From assembly GCA_007922305.1 (NCBI GenBank), contig ML677326.1:59724870-59788869 (forward strand): a DNA stretch of 64,000 nucleotides, written 5' to 3'. The position numbers and the translations under genes were made by a program. Every line of letters begins with the position of its first letter. Position 1 is the stretch's first letter. The stretch is from Dermatemys mawii. Taxonomy: Eukaryota > Chordata > Testudines > Dermatemydidae. Under the pieces are notes generated by a model, which had not been told where the DNA came from, ran no database searches, and saw only the letters and a list, made by a program, of their open reading frames with translations. Shown one piece after another: positions 1 through 12,449 of this stretch.

Positions 1-3000
1 TCTCCTCCTTACAGCGGGAAGCATGGAAGCCCTAATGTCCTTGATCCTAAGACAGTCAGGTTGGCAGGGCTGCCCCAGAACCCTGAAAACAGAAGCACGA
101 GCTTTCCAGCAACCCACTAGGAAACTAGGCAAGGTTCTCATGGTAGCCATTCTGTCAGCCACGGTGTCCTTGGAAACTAGATTGTTTCTCCTCTGATGTT
201 TTGTTTGAAAACATTTAGATTTATCAGCATTTTCTGATGACAATGCCATTTCCTCAGAAATCGCATAACCAGCTTTAATAGGGAAGTATTATTATCTTCA
301 TTTTATGGATAGGAGCCTGAGGCACAACATGACTTGTCTGTGGACAAAGGCAGCCTGTTGTAGAGAAGGGAATTGGACTAGTGTCTCCAAAGTACCAGGC
401 TAGTGCTCTAAATATGTGGGCTATACTTCGTCTCCATCAGTGAGAGCTGCTCTCAATACACTTGGATTAGGCCAATTCATGACCAACATTTTGCTCATTT
501 CTAAATATAATTTTGCTTCAGCCACATTGAGAGTCACCCATTTTTATTCACGTTTTACAAACATTTCTGTAAATGACGTTCTTCTTATGAATGTTCGCAA
601 AAAGCAATTAGATGCTCGGATTTGTTCAATCACAGCATACAACTGGCTTTGTTTTTAAGTGAAATTTATTTTGGATAAAAGCAGAATTAATTTATAAAGG
701 TTAGGTCATTCAAACAGGTAACAGAAACAGTGGTACATGGTGCCTGGTCATCAGTCACACCACTCAACTAGTGAATGATGAAGAGTTTGTTGCCAAGAAC
801 AGTTTGTGACTGATCCACCAGCTGAAATTTGTTAGGGAAAAAAATCCAAACAGTTGCCAATATGGAATAAAATAATATAATTGAATTTCAGCTGATGTAC
901 AGAAAACGAGCTAAATTAACTGAAAGCCAAATTCTCCCTTGTGTAGAAGGACTGCACAAGGTCTGTGCGTTTTTAAGTCCCACTTAAACCTTCTGTATAT
1001 TGGGTGAATTTCTCTCTAATGTTAACTTAGGATGTTGTGCTCTCTGACCAGTGATCTGATTCTGTCTGGTACATATTGTGTTCATACGTCCAGTGTTTCA
1101 CCAAAGGGCACAGCTCTTTATGGCTAAACACATATGGAAAGATAATTGTTGAAGTGTAAGAACTGTCCTTAATTTTTTCTGACAGTTCTTCACCACTTTC
1201 CACCACCCGGCCACCTACTGCAAAAAAGAAAAGGCCAGAGGAACAGGCAAGGTGTGTCCATGCCACAGAGCGTATTGGGTATAGAGCATAGGTGGGTCCA
1301 GTACTCAAGGGCAAAGGAGCCACTGCTTTGTGGAATCTCTTTTCTGTCCTACCTGCATGGAGATTGGGCTGGAGCAGTCACCAGATAGAAACTCCTTGGC
1401 TGCTCTGTGACCTGGATGAATTATTCTCATGCCCTTATCTACTACGCACTTGCTAGTGCACAGTCCAGCTGCTTGGTCAGGCACTGGCTCCTGCATTTTA
1501 TTCCTCAGTGGCAATGCTGTAGTAAGTGGTCCCACAAACTGCATGAGACATGAGTTATCTATCACTTAACAAGGCTTATCACAGATGTTAAGATGAGGAA
1601 GAATCTATTCGACAGCACACACCCGCCAGCTGTCTCTAACATCCTTTTTCTCCAGATGAAATTGAGTCTGCCGTTTCTCCTTCAAAACTTTTGAATTAAG
1701 ATGTTTGTTTATATAGAGAGCCAAGGAACATAAAATGTCATCTCCATTGATGACTGATCTTTTTCATTCAGTGGCAGACACTTTAATGTGCCACATTTGA
1801 CTGACAACAGATCACACCTGAGTTTTGTAACAGAAAGGACTTATCCATACAACAGCAGTTTTAATATCCATGCTTTCTCACATCACACCATTATCAAATT
1901 CACTTTTTTATTCCCAAGGTTTTATTTTTTTTAATGACTGAATCCCTCACCTATGAAGACTTCATTTCAAATCCTACCTCAGGATTTCCCTTGTGGGCCA
2001 TGGGCCAAAGGTTGCCGATACCTGTTCTATGATTTATCAGCAGTAAGTTTTGGTGTCTAATCCTTTGCATTCATAGCTCTTTAATATTCATTCTTCTCCT
2101 GTATGTGGTCTGATTGCCTTGGACACTTTTCCTTCATGTTTAGCATTCATGATACTCTGTCTCCCACTGAATTAAAGGTTCTCAGCACCTCACGGGATTG
2201 CATCCCATATCATAGTGCCCCAGATCAGCCAAGGGGAGGGTTCAGATACTTCAGCTACTTTGTTGTTCCCTCTCCCTATAGAAGCAAGCATGCTGCCTCC
2301 ACAATCTAGTCCCAGTAAACCAGGAATCTGTCAGGACCTAATTTTGGATCCCCCACAGCTACCCTACCAATAAACTATCAGGCAGACCAAAATTGTTTCT
2401 TGTCAGCACCATCAAAACAGGTTTCTCACCGGATGCACTTTGCAAATTGCAGTGACAACCTTAAGAAGGGAATTGCATACAGTAGATGGTGTATGTGTAT
2501 TGAATTTCTCTCTCCTGCTGTTTGGAGAATGTGATAGGTTTGGTAGAGCTGCAGCCTGAACTTTGGACTTTCTCAGGCTCATCAATTTCACATTCATTCA
2601 ACTCCAGTAGATGATTTGATTGTCTTGGAAACCTTTTAAAAAAATGCTTTAATATTCATGATGCTTGGTCGCTCCATGCCACGCAGGTTTGCCAGCTGAG
2701 CCTCTGCGCTCATCCGGACTCAGAAAAATGTCAGTGTGTTTTATTTCATTCTGACACGGATTGTCATACTTATTTGCCTGCTTAAAATAGAAAACAACAT
2801 TCTTTCCCGTCAAACACGGTAGATCAGAACTAAAACGAAATCTCAGCTGATGAAAGCCTCTTCCTGAAACAAAAAAATATCCAAGGGCAAGTGAGAGCTG
2901 CAGCCCTTCTGTCATGTTTAGTTCCTCAAAAAAGGTTTTACTTCTGTTCGCTCTTCCTGTATTTTGTGAACTTGTGTGCTTGCAACAGAAGACCATGCAC

Positions 3001-3105
3001 AACTGCAGCACTTGTTTAAACTTTTTAATCATGTGGCAAAGCAGTAAAATATCTGCAATGTATTTTATGAGCAAAGATTCCAAATTGTCTAACTTTTTTC
3101 AACAG
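1..3105 (+). other. MARCHF1 intron, 3' part
   Basis: I see no exon here with a matching splice frame. The stretch holds a MIR/L3-like relic (about 289-415) and a remnant of a hAT right end (about 1985-2032, with GGCCAAAGGTTGCCGA followed by TACCTG). The open frames in it are short and resemble no family I know. Confidence 0.7.
289..415 (-). repeat. MIR/L3-like SINE relic
   Basis: The order of phrases (TTCATTTTATGGATAGGAGC, CTGAGGCACAACATGACTTG, a GGAATTGGACT block and CCAGGCTAGTGCTCTA) is that of the reversed core of an ancient amniote SINE/LINE tail. It is strongly diverged, hence old. Confidence 0.5.
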
Positions 3106-3185
3106 GCAAGCAGTCCTACAACAGGAACAGCTCCTAGGAGTCAGTCACGGTTGTCTGTATGTCCTTCAACTCAGGACATCTGTAG
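3106..3185 (+). CDS. MARCHF1: MARCHF1 coding exon just upstream of the RING (short-isoform exon)
   Basis: This is an 80-nt exon encoding 26 residues plus two bases of a split Arg codon. The reading starts [15 protein letters not shown] and ends STQDIC, which matches the segment before the RING in MARCHF1 rather than MARCHF8 (comparison from memory). The acceptor is a T-rich tract ending in AACAG at 3101-3105. The donor is AG|GTAGGT at 3184/3186. The exon enters in phase 0 and leaves in phase 2. Its last Cys (TGT, 3181-3183) is the first zinc ligand of the RING-CH domain, so the C-x2-C pair is split by the intron. Joined straight to the RING exon it reads ICRICHC. The segment is Ser/Thr/Pro-rich and should be cytosolic and flexible. 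The exon or exons encoding the first roughly 54 residues are not in the window. Confidence 0.93.
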
Positions 3186-3423
3186 GTAGGTGCTGAATCA
3201 GTCATTTTACTCTGTCGAACATGTAATAAGCTGAAAATAAGTTCTTGCTTCTGCCTAGCATTATTCATGAATTACATACATCTGGGTTTTCTTTTGAGTT
3301 CTTGTCGTGTTTCCTTTTCAATCTCATATTTTCTGTTAATTCAACTCATTTCTATTTTCATCTCTTTTTTTTGTTCTTTCTCTACCATTTTCCATCTCTC
3401 TCCTTTGCTGCTGCTTTGTTTAG

Positions 3424-4185
3424 ATCTACCACCTTGCACGATGTGTCAGAAGATGAGTTTGAACATGCAACACCTGTCATGGTGCTGACCCCTGCTAGTA
3501 GGGAGTCTGGTAAGAAACAAGTGAAACAAAGGTTTAGGCGGAGGAAAGAGATTGGTGACAATGTTGAGCATACAGAAAAGCAAAGAAAAGGGAAGGACTG
3601 CAAATTGTACCCGTTGGTTGCAAGCTCCAGATGCAGTGCATTGCACAAGGAAACATATGATTCATCATCCTCAGATGAGAATCAGTGGGCTCAGGCTAGA
3701 AGGAGAGCCAGAGAAAAGGTCAAAATGCCCAGGAGAGGGAGAAGGAGCAATAGATCTTGCAGTAACCCAGATGGATCTCCAAATAACAATGCCATTGAAC
3801 TTGTCACCCTGGGGACAACAGGAGAAAAGAAACAAGAGGTGTCTGATTCTGATAACCACACTTTAAATCACCGGAGGAGAAGGGTTTCAAGATGTAAAGA
3901 ATCTTGCCTTTCACTGTCTTCAGTGTCCTCTCTGGAGGCGAGAAGTTACTCAAGAAAATGTGGAAAAAACAGGGGCAGAAGCTACCCCCGAGAGCTGCAG
4001 TCTTCATCTTGCCTTAGACAAAATAAAGTGGTCAAGGAAGGCTTTACAGAAAGAGGCTCTAGCAGTGATACTCTGACAGTTCCAGAAAATGGAGAACCTG
4101 CTGGGGCAGGGCCCATTGTGACTGATGCAGTTCAGAAACTTCCTGTTTTATATGGTGACTGGTCTGATGATTTAGAAGTATGCAG
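3424..4185 (+). CDS. MARCHF1: MARCHF1 large optional cassette exon (long isoform)
   Basis: This 762-nt exon (exactly 254 codons) is open in one frame. The acceptor is a long pyrimidine tract ending in TTGTTTAG at 3423; the donor is AG|GTTAGT at 4185/4186. It enters and leaves in phase 2, so it can be skipped without a frame change. The protein segment begins STTLHDVSEDEFEH and ends WSDDLEVC plus AG. It is hydrophilic, rich in Ser, Arg and Lys, with basic runs such as RRRAREK, PRRGRRSNR and HRRRRVSR and a Ser/Asp run (SSSSDE). I see no folded domain or membrane segment. Its final Cys replaces the one in the preceding exon as first RING ligand. Long MARCHF1 and MARCHF8 isoforms carrying such an exon exist in databases as I recall; the function is not known to me. 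The open frame continues upstream to 3245, but that part is the pyrimidine tract and reads as intron. Confidence 0.85.
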
Positions 4186-5313
4186 GTTAGTCTCTCATAA
4201 GAAAGATTGGATATTACCAAAAGGAATTGGTTATTGCCGTGAATTATACATGTGCCTTTTACTTGATTCTTGCTATCATTTGACTCTTGTTTTATAATTA
4301 CTGCTCAGTAGCTATCTGTTAGGGCAGCGATACAAAGCACAAAATAGTTGATAAAGGAAGACTTCTAAAGATATGACATCTAACTCATTTAAAAACACTA
4401 GTAATACAGATTTAGATTCCCACCTCCTACATAGTGACTTGTCCTACCAAGTTTGAGACACTGTGCACTCTAGTAAGAGAACCAGAGATTGAATGGGAAG
4501 ATCAGATAGCTCAGTGCTAATGGGGTACAGAGGCATTCATCCTTAGATGACCAGTTCAAATCCAGCTCTGGTCTGTAGTGATTGAAATGTGGTATTCTGT
4601 GGGACTGTTCATTGACCTTCATGAAGTGAATTGTTGGTCTCAAGTCAGTACATATTACATGATATCCTTATAGCTGGCATTACTTTTGCAGTCTTGGCAC
4701 ATATGTTAAGGACTGTAACAGCACAAATACTGAACTACCTTCCAGGTTAGGATGGAAGAATGCTGGTAGGTAATGTGCATGAGTTTGTACTTCTGCTAGC
4801 CATGATGCGTTATGTGAATGAATAGAGGTCTTTGGTTTCCAAGGCTGTCAGTCTGGCACCCTTCATAGTGACAGACCCTGGAAAGTGCATGGAATAATAA
4901 TAAATTCAATATCTGAAGGAAGAATATATTAAAAAGAATTAGCATTAGGATAAAGTAACATCCACAAGAGGTCCAGCTAAGCAGCAAAGTTGTGTCGGAG
5001 GAAACTATCAAAGGGAAGGATTTCAGACCAGCATCACAACATTAAATCAGTATATGGCAACGTGTCAGTGGATCTGAAAGCTGACAGGATTGTGTTCTGA
5101 GTAAAAACACTCTTTAGCTTACTGACACCTTGAAACCCAATATATGAGTTTAGGGTAGAAAACTGAGTGAACTTGAGTAAATCAATTAATCAGTAAGTTG
5201 AAAAGGAAGTTATAGGGGAAAATCAGCCATTAAAGTTGAGATTTCTTTTAAAAAAAGATGCATGCTGGACCTGTTTCTCATTTACAGTGAGTTCCCTGTA
5301 GTAGGCCTTACTT

Positions 5314-5436
5314 AAGGTGACCAGACAGCGAGTGTGAAAAATTGGGACAGAGGGTGAGGGGTTCTATGAGTCTATATAAGAAAAATACACAAAAATTGGG
5401 ACTGTCCCTATAAAATTGAGACATCTGGTCGCCCTA
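5314..5436. mobile_element. Short MITE with GGTGACCAGA ends
   Basis: About 123 bp. The left end AAGGTGACCAGA and the right end TCTGGTCGCCCT are inverted copies of each other. Inside, a GTGTGAAAAATTGGGACAG block and an AATTGGGACTGTCCCTATAA block are conserved with the copy at 11241-11359, which lies in the opposite orientation. I did not find a clear target-site duplication. Confidence 0.6.
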
Positions 5437-5777
5437 GCTTTACTGTAAATAAGACCTAATATATTGGTACAGTAACTGAAAATCTTGCAATCTTCTTTCT
5501 TTTCTGAGAAGAATTGGTATGAAAATATAAACAGAAGTGGAATGAGGAAATGAATATGTGCTGTGAAACCACATGGCGTGATATAGTGTACTTGGTGTCT
5601 GGCAGTAAGCTGCAATGGTCCTGATTAAACAAATTGTCAGTAGAAGTATAGACAGTGTGCTCCTTCAGATTACTTTATGTAAGATAGAATTATTAGGTGC
5701 TGTACACCTTTCAATATGTTAGGCAAGCCACAACATAGTTCCCTTTTCATTACTGGTTTGTTGCATCCTGTACATAT

Positions 5778-5887
5778 ATTGTGAGATCTTGGGAGCAGAG
5801 CCCATCATTTTGTTTTGTGTTTGGGCCCCAATCCATGCTTGGGGCCCTGCCTGCTACTGCAATAAATAATGATGATGATTATTATTT
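5778..5887 (+). repeat. Ancient L3/MIR-type retroposon tail
   Basis: Contains GAGATCTTGGGAGCAGAGCC, a TGTGTTTGGGCCCC block and GGGGCCCTGCC, ending in a microsatellite-like AATAATGATGATGATT tail. A second, better kept copy lies at 42921-43027, and partial or reversed copies lie at 33232-33330 and 38586-38640. Confidence 0.5.
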
Positions 5888-8383
5888 AATACCTGCTTGA
5901 CCCTTGTACCCATCTTCAGTATTCACTCTGCAAATACACACAAACACATGCAGCCCAAATAAGACTCAAAGAGTGATTAAAATCACCAAAGAAAGCATCA
6001 CAGGCATGTTTAACATGAGATAAATGCTTGAACAGAGTCTCAGCCTTGACTTTGTTAGCTTGGAATTGCTGAGGGAGCACACACATACAGGTGGAAAACT
6101 ACCCTAAGGGAGTAGCCGAAGATTCCCCTGACATCAGGAGGAAGAAGGAAGGGGTGGGGCAGAGTACATGGCATTCCACCTGAGACCGGGGCAGCTCTGT
6201 GGTGTCTGTGTATGACTGCTACAGCCAGCATAATTTAAAAGATCAGAGGAGCCGCCTTTCCCTGCCACTCTGCTCAGCTCTATGGAGTGTAAACTTGGCA
6301 TCACTGAGAATCTGTCGTCTTCTTTTAACATGCTGCCATGTTAACAGAGCCATAAGGCCACCCTTTCCTCACTCTCAGGGGAGGTGCTGTATTTCTTGCA
6401 GTCATTCTAGATGCATCACCTCTGGAAGACTGAACATCTAGGAAGGATGGCACAAAATCAAAAGCATGCTAATTTTTCATGGCTGCTATGTTGTTTTACT
6501 TGTTAAATTTGCATACAGCTACACAGAAGGGAGAAGATTTATTATGTGATGATAATGAGTCAGCTGAATTAATCTTACTAGGTACTGTGGCACAAGCTAC
6601 TTAGCTATTTAGTCGACAGCTGATTTGTAATTTCTTTCCATAGATTCAAATGTTTCTTTCAGGAATAAAAAAAGGAATTAAATATTCCCTTTGGAGTAGG
6701 TATATGTGCTCATATAGTAACACTGCTTCCGCACTGCATATCCTGTCATATAGTGCACATACATAGTTAGAGTGTTTTCAGAGTGAGGAAAGTGCTGCCA
6801 ACATATCAATAAGGAGCCCCCTCCAAATTTTCCACATAAATCCGTGATGCATGTTTACTGCAGTGTAAGGTTGGGTGGCTGGTCAGGGAATGGGCACCGT
6901 AGCATCTTGAGGTCAAACAAGCTTCCTGTCTTGGGAGGTGGTCTCCTTTTTAGATCAGGGAAGTGGATCTTTGCATTGTATGGGGATGTCACCGTGCCTT
7001 AGTGGGTCACAGCTGAGGACTCTGCTGAGGCTTGCCCCTTTATGACGTGTGGTTATTTAAAACCAATGTATCAAACAAAGGGTCCTTCTAATCTCAAAAG
7101 ATCAGCCAATACATAACTCAGATTTTACCCAATAATCACACTGTTGGCAATCCTTTAGTATCTAATATCTAAAAGTTTATTTATAAGAGAAAAGAAGGAG
7201 GAGAGAGTTAAACTTGATCAAAGAAATCATATACATACACTCATTGCAGAGTTTTTGGATCAGGTTTGTAGCAATGTTGGAATAAACTACTGGCTTATGA
7301 AGTTTCATCTTCCAAGAGATTGGAAGGTCCTCAGTCCATTGGTTGGAACGATCCTTTTAGTGTAAGTAAGTCCAAAGTCCGCAGAGCAGGAAAGAGGCAA
7401 AATGGAGATGCTGCAAGGGTCTTTTGTACCATCACCCATGTGGAGAGAATGTTCTTATTCTTAGTTTTTGGAAAACTACAGGTACAAGATGGAGGCCAGG
7501 CTTACATGAGAATGTCGCATGCCTTTGCGTGCTTTGATGACTCATAGGAATAGCAATTACTCATATTCTGGCTAATGGAGTAGGGACAAGCTTCTTCTAT
7601 ATCCATTGTGAGAGTTAAGTGTCCTTTAATGGAACATCAAGTTGAACGGTCCATTCACAATGTGCTGGCTAGACTGGATGTAAACTACCTAGTGGGTATT
7701 ACTTAAAGAGCAAATGCATTTGAAATTCAGGTATGTAGTCAATATTCACAACTTCAGAATAAATTTGATACATGCTATAAACAGGATAATCATACTCAGC
7801 AAATCATAACTTTTCCATTAACACTTTACATGATATATTTAGTACAAAATGTATAGCAGTTGTCCAAGAGAGGCAATATTAATGAGATAAATGGTCATAT
7901 TTAAATCATACAGCATCACAGTGACCTTCCCTCCCTATTCAAATTCCAAAATGGCTGGGCAGGCAGATAGTGACAAGAAGAAATGCAGGATGCAGGACTT
8001 GCTCATTGCAGCAGCTTACCTCTTTTGCTCATGGAGTATTGGAGCTGCTGGTGGCAGGATGTATTAGGCCTACAAGTTTTGTCTCCCACGTGCTCCTAAC
8101 AGAATGGGTGGGGATACAAGAAGAGTCACCCCTCTGCAGTATATCAAGTGGCTTTGGGAGTGGCTGATATACCTTTGATGTGGTGGTCACCTGAGTAAGT
8201 GCTGTAAAATTCCAAGCCTTAGAATTCTCAGTGACTTCAGTGGGCTTTGTCTTGGGTTCTATATTATTCCTAAAGGGGGGAGGATGAAATCATGGGTGGG
8301 ATAGTTTAAAACTCATTTTAAGCCACTGTCCAGGGTAGCTCCATGTTAGATAAATGTCCTATATGGTGGAATTATGATTGTTG

Positions 8384-8532
8384 GAGGCCTGGTCTATGCT
8401 AGGAATTTACATATGTGTAACTATGAAAATCCACAACTCTGAGAGTTGTAGCTAAACCAACCTAACCTCACTACAGTTGCAGCAGTGCAGCTGCATCGCT
8501 GTAGCATTTTAAATGTAGACAAGCTCTGAGCC
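8384..8532. mobile_element. Diverged MITE of the TGTCTACACT-ended group
   Basis: The left end has GGCCTGGTCTATGCTAGGAA and the right end AAATGTAGACAAGCTCTGAG, which are inverted relatives. The inside has the CTACAGTTGCAGCAGTGCAG block seen in this group. It is strongly diverged and much shorter than an intact copy. Confidence 0.45.
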
Positions 8533-10042
8533 TCCTTTCCCAAAATTTTGGCACAGGTTTTGCCAGGAACATGGACAGTGTGAGAATGTAGTAGGGAAAG
8601 CCTTATTATGCACTGGTATGGGGAACTCCACCAGTGACCCCGATATAAAACTATAATTGAGGAATCAAGGGTTGCATCTCTTGAATAGGTCATTGAGTTG
8701 TTGCTTTCAGTGTTTATCTCTGATTAAGAGACATAGAGGCTATTGGGTGATGTGTATATTGCAATTTATATTAAAATTGTGGGTTTGGTTCCTTACTCCT
8801 AAAATTTGGTGTGTTATGAGGTCTTGTTTTGCACCAATTTTGAGTGGCACTGGCAGTGCATTGGGGTAGGAATGAGTCATAATTATTTACACGATTAAAC
8901 TGCTTGTTCGTCAGTTATAATGAAAGAAGATTAATACAAGTATTGTAGACAAAATAAATCATTCATAGCGTGCATTCCCTAGTACATTTTGCTCTTGACT
9001 CACTTCTTTATTCTGGTCACGTTTTGAGAAATCAAGAGGGTACCTTACCAGAACCATTATGAAATTGTTAGTGTGGTACAACATTTTCAAAAGGTGTTTT
9101 TCTGTATTCAGATAGAGACAGCTGAATATATAGCATAAAGGAAGGGCAGGAATGACAGAGGAGACGTATACAAATTGATTACATTCAGTATGCAGAATTA
9201 ATGTGCTTCATTCACACTAGGTTTAGAGGGAGAGGAAGACCAATTTGTCACTTAGATTATTTTATACTGAAAAACTGGAATAGAAAGAAAAAGAGAGTGT
9301 GTGATAAGAAGGCAAGTCTGCCAAATGAAGGAGAGAGAAACTCCACATGCTCATGTCTACTGCTGGTTGAACTATCCAGAGAGAATAATTTATTCAGGAA
9401 ATTTAACTTTTTCCTGTTGACAAATTATCTGAGCTGGGTTTGATTCTTACAAATGTGTTAATCATTCGCTATGGGTTGTTCACAGACTAAACTTTCAGTC
9501 ATTTGCTATTTGTGGTGTGTGATCGGCTACCTAAGACGCATGGTATTGACACATATGACTGAAATTTTTATAATGGACTTTTCAAGACTGCCAAACTGTG
9601 CGTAGAGCTATGCGTGGATCCTGTTACCGCTGTGTCTGGAGCTGGTTCCTCTCTGCCAAGTTCTCAGTAAATTATGCTGGATGCTAATGGCTCCAGAAAT
9701 TCCAAACCACATCCGTGGAACAGTGTCTTTCCTCTTGTCATGTCCCGTTCCAGCAGCAGAAGGGATGGCACAGTAGTCTCCATTCCACTGGAGGTTCATC
9801 CTTGCACTGGGTTAATCCCTGCTGAGGTCAGATACACATTGCACTGTAGGGCCAGATAGTGCCTGCCTGTTTAATTCTGTCCTCATAAAGAAAGAACTCT
9901 GGGACAAACGTAATCTTCTTGTCAGTAGGTGCATGGCTTTACGTCCACTGAACATGAGTATATGGGTAGGTTCTTTTCTTCTGGTCTGTGAAAAGTTTGG
10001 AAAAGGAATTTAGGGCACAATACTCTTGGGTTACTACTAGAG

Positions 10043-10782
10043 CAGGGGTGGGCAAACTATGGCCCGGGGGCCGCATCCCGCCCTCCAGATGTTTTAATCC
10101 GTCCCTTGACCTCCCGCTGGGTAGCAGGGTCCAGGGCTTGCCCTGCTCTGGTGTTCCAGCCAGGGAGCAGGGTCAGGGGCTTGCCCCGCTCTGTGCAGCT
10201 CCGGGAAGCAGTAGCATGTCCCCCCTCTAGCTCCTATGTGTAAGGGCAGCCAGGGGGCTCTGCACACTGCCCCTTCCCCAAATTATGGCCAATGGAAGCT
10301 GCGGGGCAGCACATGTGGACAGGGCAGCACGCAGAGCCGCCTAGTCGTTCCTCTGTGCAAGAGTCAGAGGGGGGACGTGCCACTGCTTCTGGGAGCTACT
10401 TGAGCATTGCCTGGAGCCTGCACCCCTGATTCCCTCCTCTGCCACATCACCATGCCCCAGCCCTGATCCCACTCTCATACTCCAAACCCTTCAGTCCCAG
10501 CCCGGAGCATCCACCTGTAACCCAACCCCTTATTCCCAGCCCCACCCTAGAGCCTGCATCCCCAGCCAGAGCCCTTACCTCCTTACCCCCACATCCATCC
10601 CCCTGCCCCAGTCCAGAGCTTCCTCCCACACCCTGAACTTCTAATTTCTGGACCCAACCCAGAACCTGCACCTCCAGCTGGACCCCTCCCATATCCCCTT
10701 CAATTTCATGAGCGTTCATGGCCCGCCATACAATTTCCATATCCAGATATGGCCTGAGGGCCAAAAAGTTTGCCCATCTCTG
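10043..10782. mobile_element. hAT non-autonomous element, GC-rich
   Basis: It begins CAGGGGTGGGCAAAC and ends GTTTGCCCATCTCTG, a 15-bp terminal inverted repeat with two mismatches. The flanking 8-mers TACTAGAG (10035-10042) and ATCTAGAG (10783-10790) agree at six of eight positions, as expected for an aged hAT target-site duplication. The interior is C-rich with no transposase. The open frames inside are due to base composition. Confidence 0.85.
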
Positions 10783-11183
10783 ATCTAGAGGAAGTACCTG
10801 AAAGTTTGGATATTGTGTATCCTCCTTCAGGACTCTGTTGTGAATCCCAGGGGCCGAAGCATCCTTCCATCAGATGCCTTTGTGCCTGTTTCAGAACAAA
10901 GGCAAGTACATACAGCCTGCTGCAACTACAGTTGGGTTAGGGTTAGGCAAGATAGAGAAAAAGAGTGTACAAGGAGCTGCTTTCTGTCGCATGCTGACAA
11001 GGTAATGGGTCCTGATGTATTCCGGATTTCAAATGACAACATAAGGCTCATATTTAGCCTCTTTTACAGCCCGGTGAAGGAAGCTCCATATACCTCTTTA
11101 GCTGCTCCTTATAGCTGGCGGTATGGCTGGTTTATGTACGATGATGTGTCAGAATGTGTCTGTCCTCTCTTCTGTCTTTGAAG

Positions 11184-11583
11184 GTACATCTACGCTGCAG
11201 CCAGAAGTGTGATTTGCAGCTTGTATAGACATGAAAATGTAGGGTGAGCAGATGTCCCAATTTTATAGGGATAGTCCCAATATTCGGGGCTTTTTCTTAT
11301 ATAAATGGCTATTATTCCCCACCCCCGTCTTGATTTTTCACACTTGTTATGGTCAGCCTATACCCATGCTAGTTTTAATTTAGGTAGATCACTAAAATTG
11401 AAGTGAGGACACATTGGCATATACTTCAGCATGGGCTACAAATGTAAGTTATGTACCCACCAGGGTCCGGCAGTCCACATTGAAGCCCACGCTTGCCATG
11501 TCCTCACTTCTGTTTTTAGCAAGTGAGGATGGGTGCAGCTACATGAGCTGCAAATCACATCCGTGACTGTGGTGAGATACACC
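11184..11583. mobile_element. MITE of the TACATCTAC-ended group with a nested MITE
   Basis: The left arm has GGTACATCTACGCTGCAG and TGATTTGCAGC; the right arm has GAGCTGCAAATCACATCCGT and GTGAGATACACC, an inverted relation. The left arm is split by the smaller element at 11241-11359. A second internal inverted pair (AAGTGAGGACA at about 11401 and TGTCCTCACTT at about 11500) supports a palindromic structure. Confidence 0.6.
11241..11359. mobile_element. Short MITE with GGGTGAGCAGA ends, nested
   Basis: This is the same family as 5314-5436, in the opposite orientation. Shared blocks are GATGTCCCAATTTTATAGGG and CTTGATTTTTCACACTTG. It sits inside the larger element at 11184-11583 and is therefore the younger of the two. 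Confidence 0.6.
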
Positions 11584-12063
11584 CTGAAAACTTCAGAAAG
11601 ACTTTGTTAATGCCCCATGGGCTTACAGAGATGTAAATGATGGAAGATTTTGGCCCTGTGTAGTTAAGTGAAATACAGTGAAGCAAATAGCCTCTGAAAT
11701 ACCTAGATTTATTATTTTCCAGACTGGGATATAGGAATGAATGTGTGGAAGAGGAAATAAATACAAATGTAAGGTCCACATTCTTGCAAAGATGCATTTA
11801 ATTGGTGTATCTGCACTCTTACATGAGTGCAGAAAATGGGTTACTGCATGGCATTTTTCTCTTGTTTCTTTTACAAACTGCATCCACAGTTAGATATTTC
11901 ACATGCAGACCTTAGCTGCAACTTTTTAAAAATGTAACCATGAGTGATGCCATATATAGGAAATTATGAGTGTGGATATCTTGTGGATAAAGGATCTTTT
12001 TAAAACAAACCTATTTTCAATCTATATTATCTTTGGATTCTGGTGTCACCAATGTTAGAGTTT

Positions 12064-12120
12064 ACATGGTCACCTGATGATTCCTGATATACACATGGTC
12101 ACCCCATGATTCCTGATATA
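12064..12120 (+). repeat. 29-bp tandem duplication
   Basis: ACATGGTCACCTGATGATTC at 12064 is repeated as ACATGGTCACCCCATGATTC at 12093, and both are followed by CTGATATA. The period is 29 bp and the two units differ by only a few bases, so this is a fairly recent local duplication. Confidence 0.85.
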
Positions 12121-12449
12121 ATTCTACCAGATGCTCTGTGTGTGTGTGTGTCTAAAGCTAGAAACACTTTTATGCTTGAGAAATATTTTATGTTTATGTA
12201 ATTATCAGGCAGTAATTTGATGTAATGTACTTAAAAATGTATACAGCATTTGACTTGCTTCTGCATAACATTTTGAGTAAGAAACTAGAACAATGCAAAA
12301 TCAATACTGCACATGTTAAATGGACTAAAACTGCTCATAAGACTCAAAATGTAGTTAAAAATGGAAATCCAATTTGAGTGGGTATGTTTCCTGGTGAGGT
12401 CCCATCTCTTGGCCCTGCTCTATTGAGCATTTTTATCAATGAACTGGAG

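Larger units (their letters stand above)
4186..10034 (+). other. Intron between the cassette and RING exons, first part
   Basis: Mostly unique AT-rich intron. It contains the GACCAGA-ended MITE at 5314-5436, an L3/MIR-type tail at 5778-5887 and a diverged TGTCTAC-type inverted-repeat element near 8384-8532. No exon with matching splice phase is visible in 5887-8384 or 8532-10034. Confidence 0.6.

Noticed and set aside
2649..3083. 144-codon minus-strand frame just upstream of the 80-nt exon
   Set aside because: No similarity to any family I know, and opposite to the gene.
3245..3423. Upstream extension of the cassette open frame
   Set aside because: It reads as a Phe/Leu-rich string because it is a pyrimidine tract. 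The acceptor TTTAG at 3423 and phase 2 fit the exon start.
10930..10950. GGGTTAGGGTTAGG telomere-like sequence
   Set aside because: Only two units. Too short to be an interstitial telomere tract.
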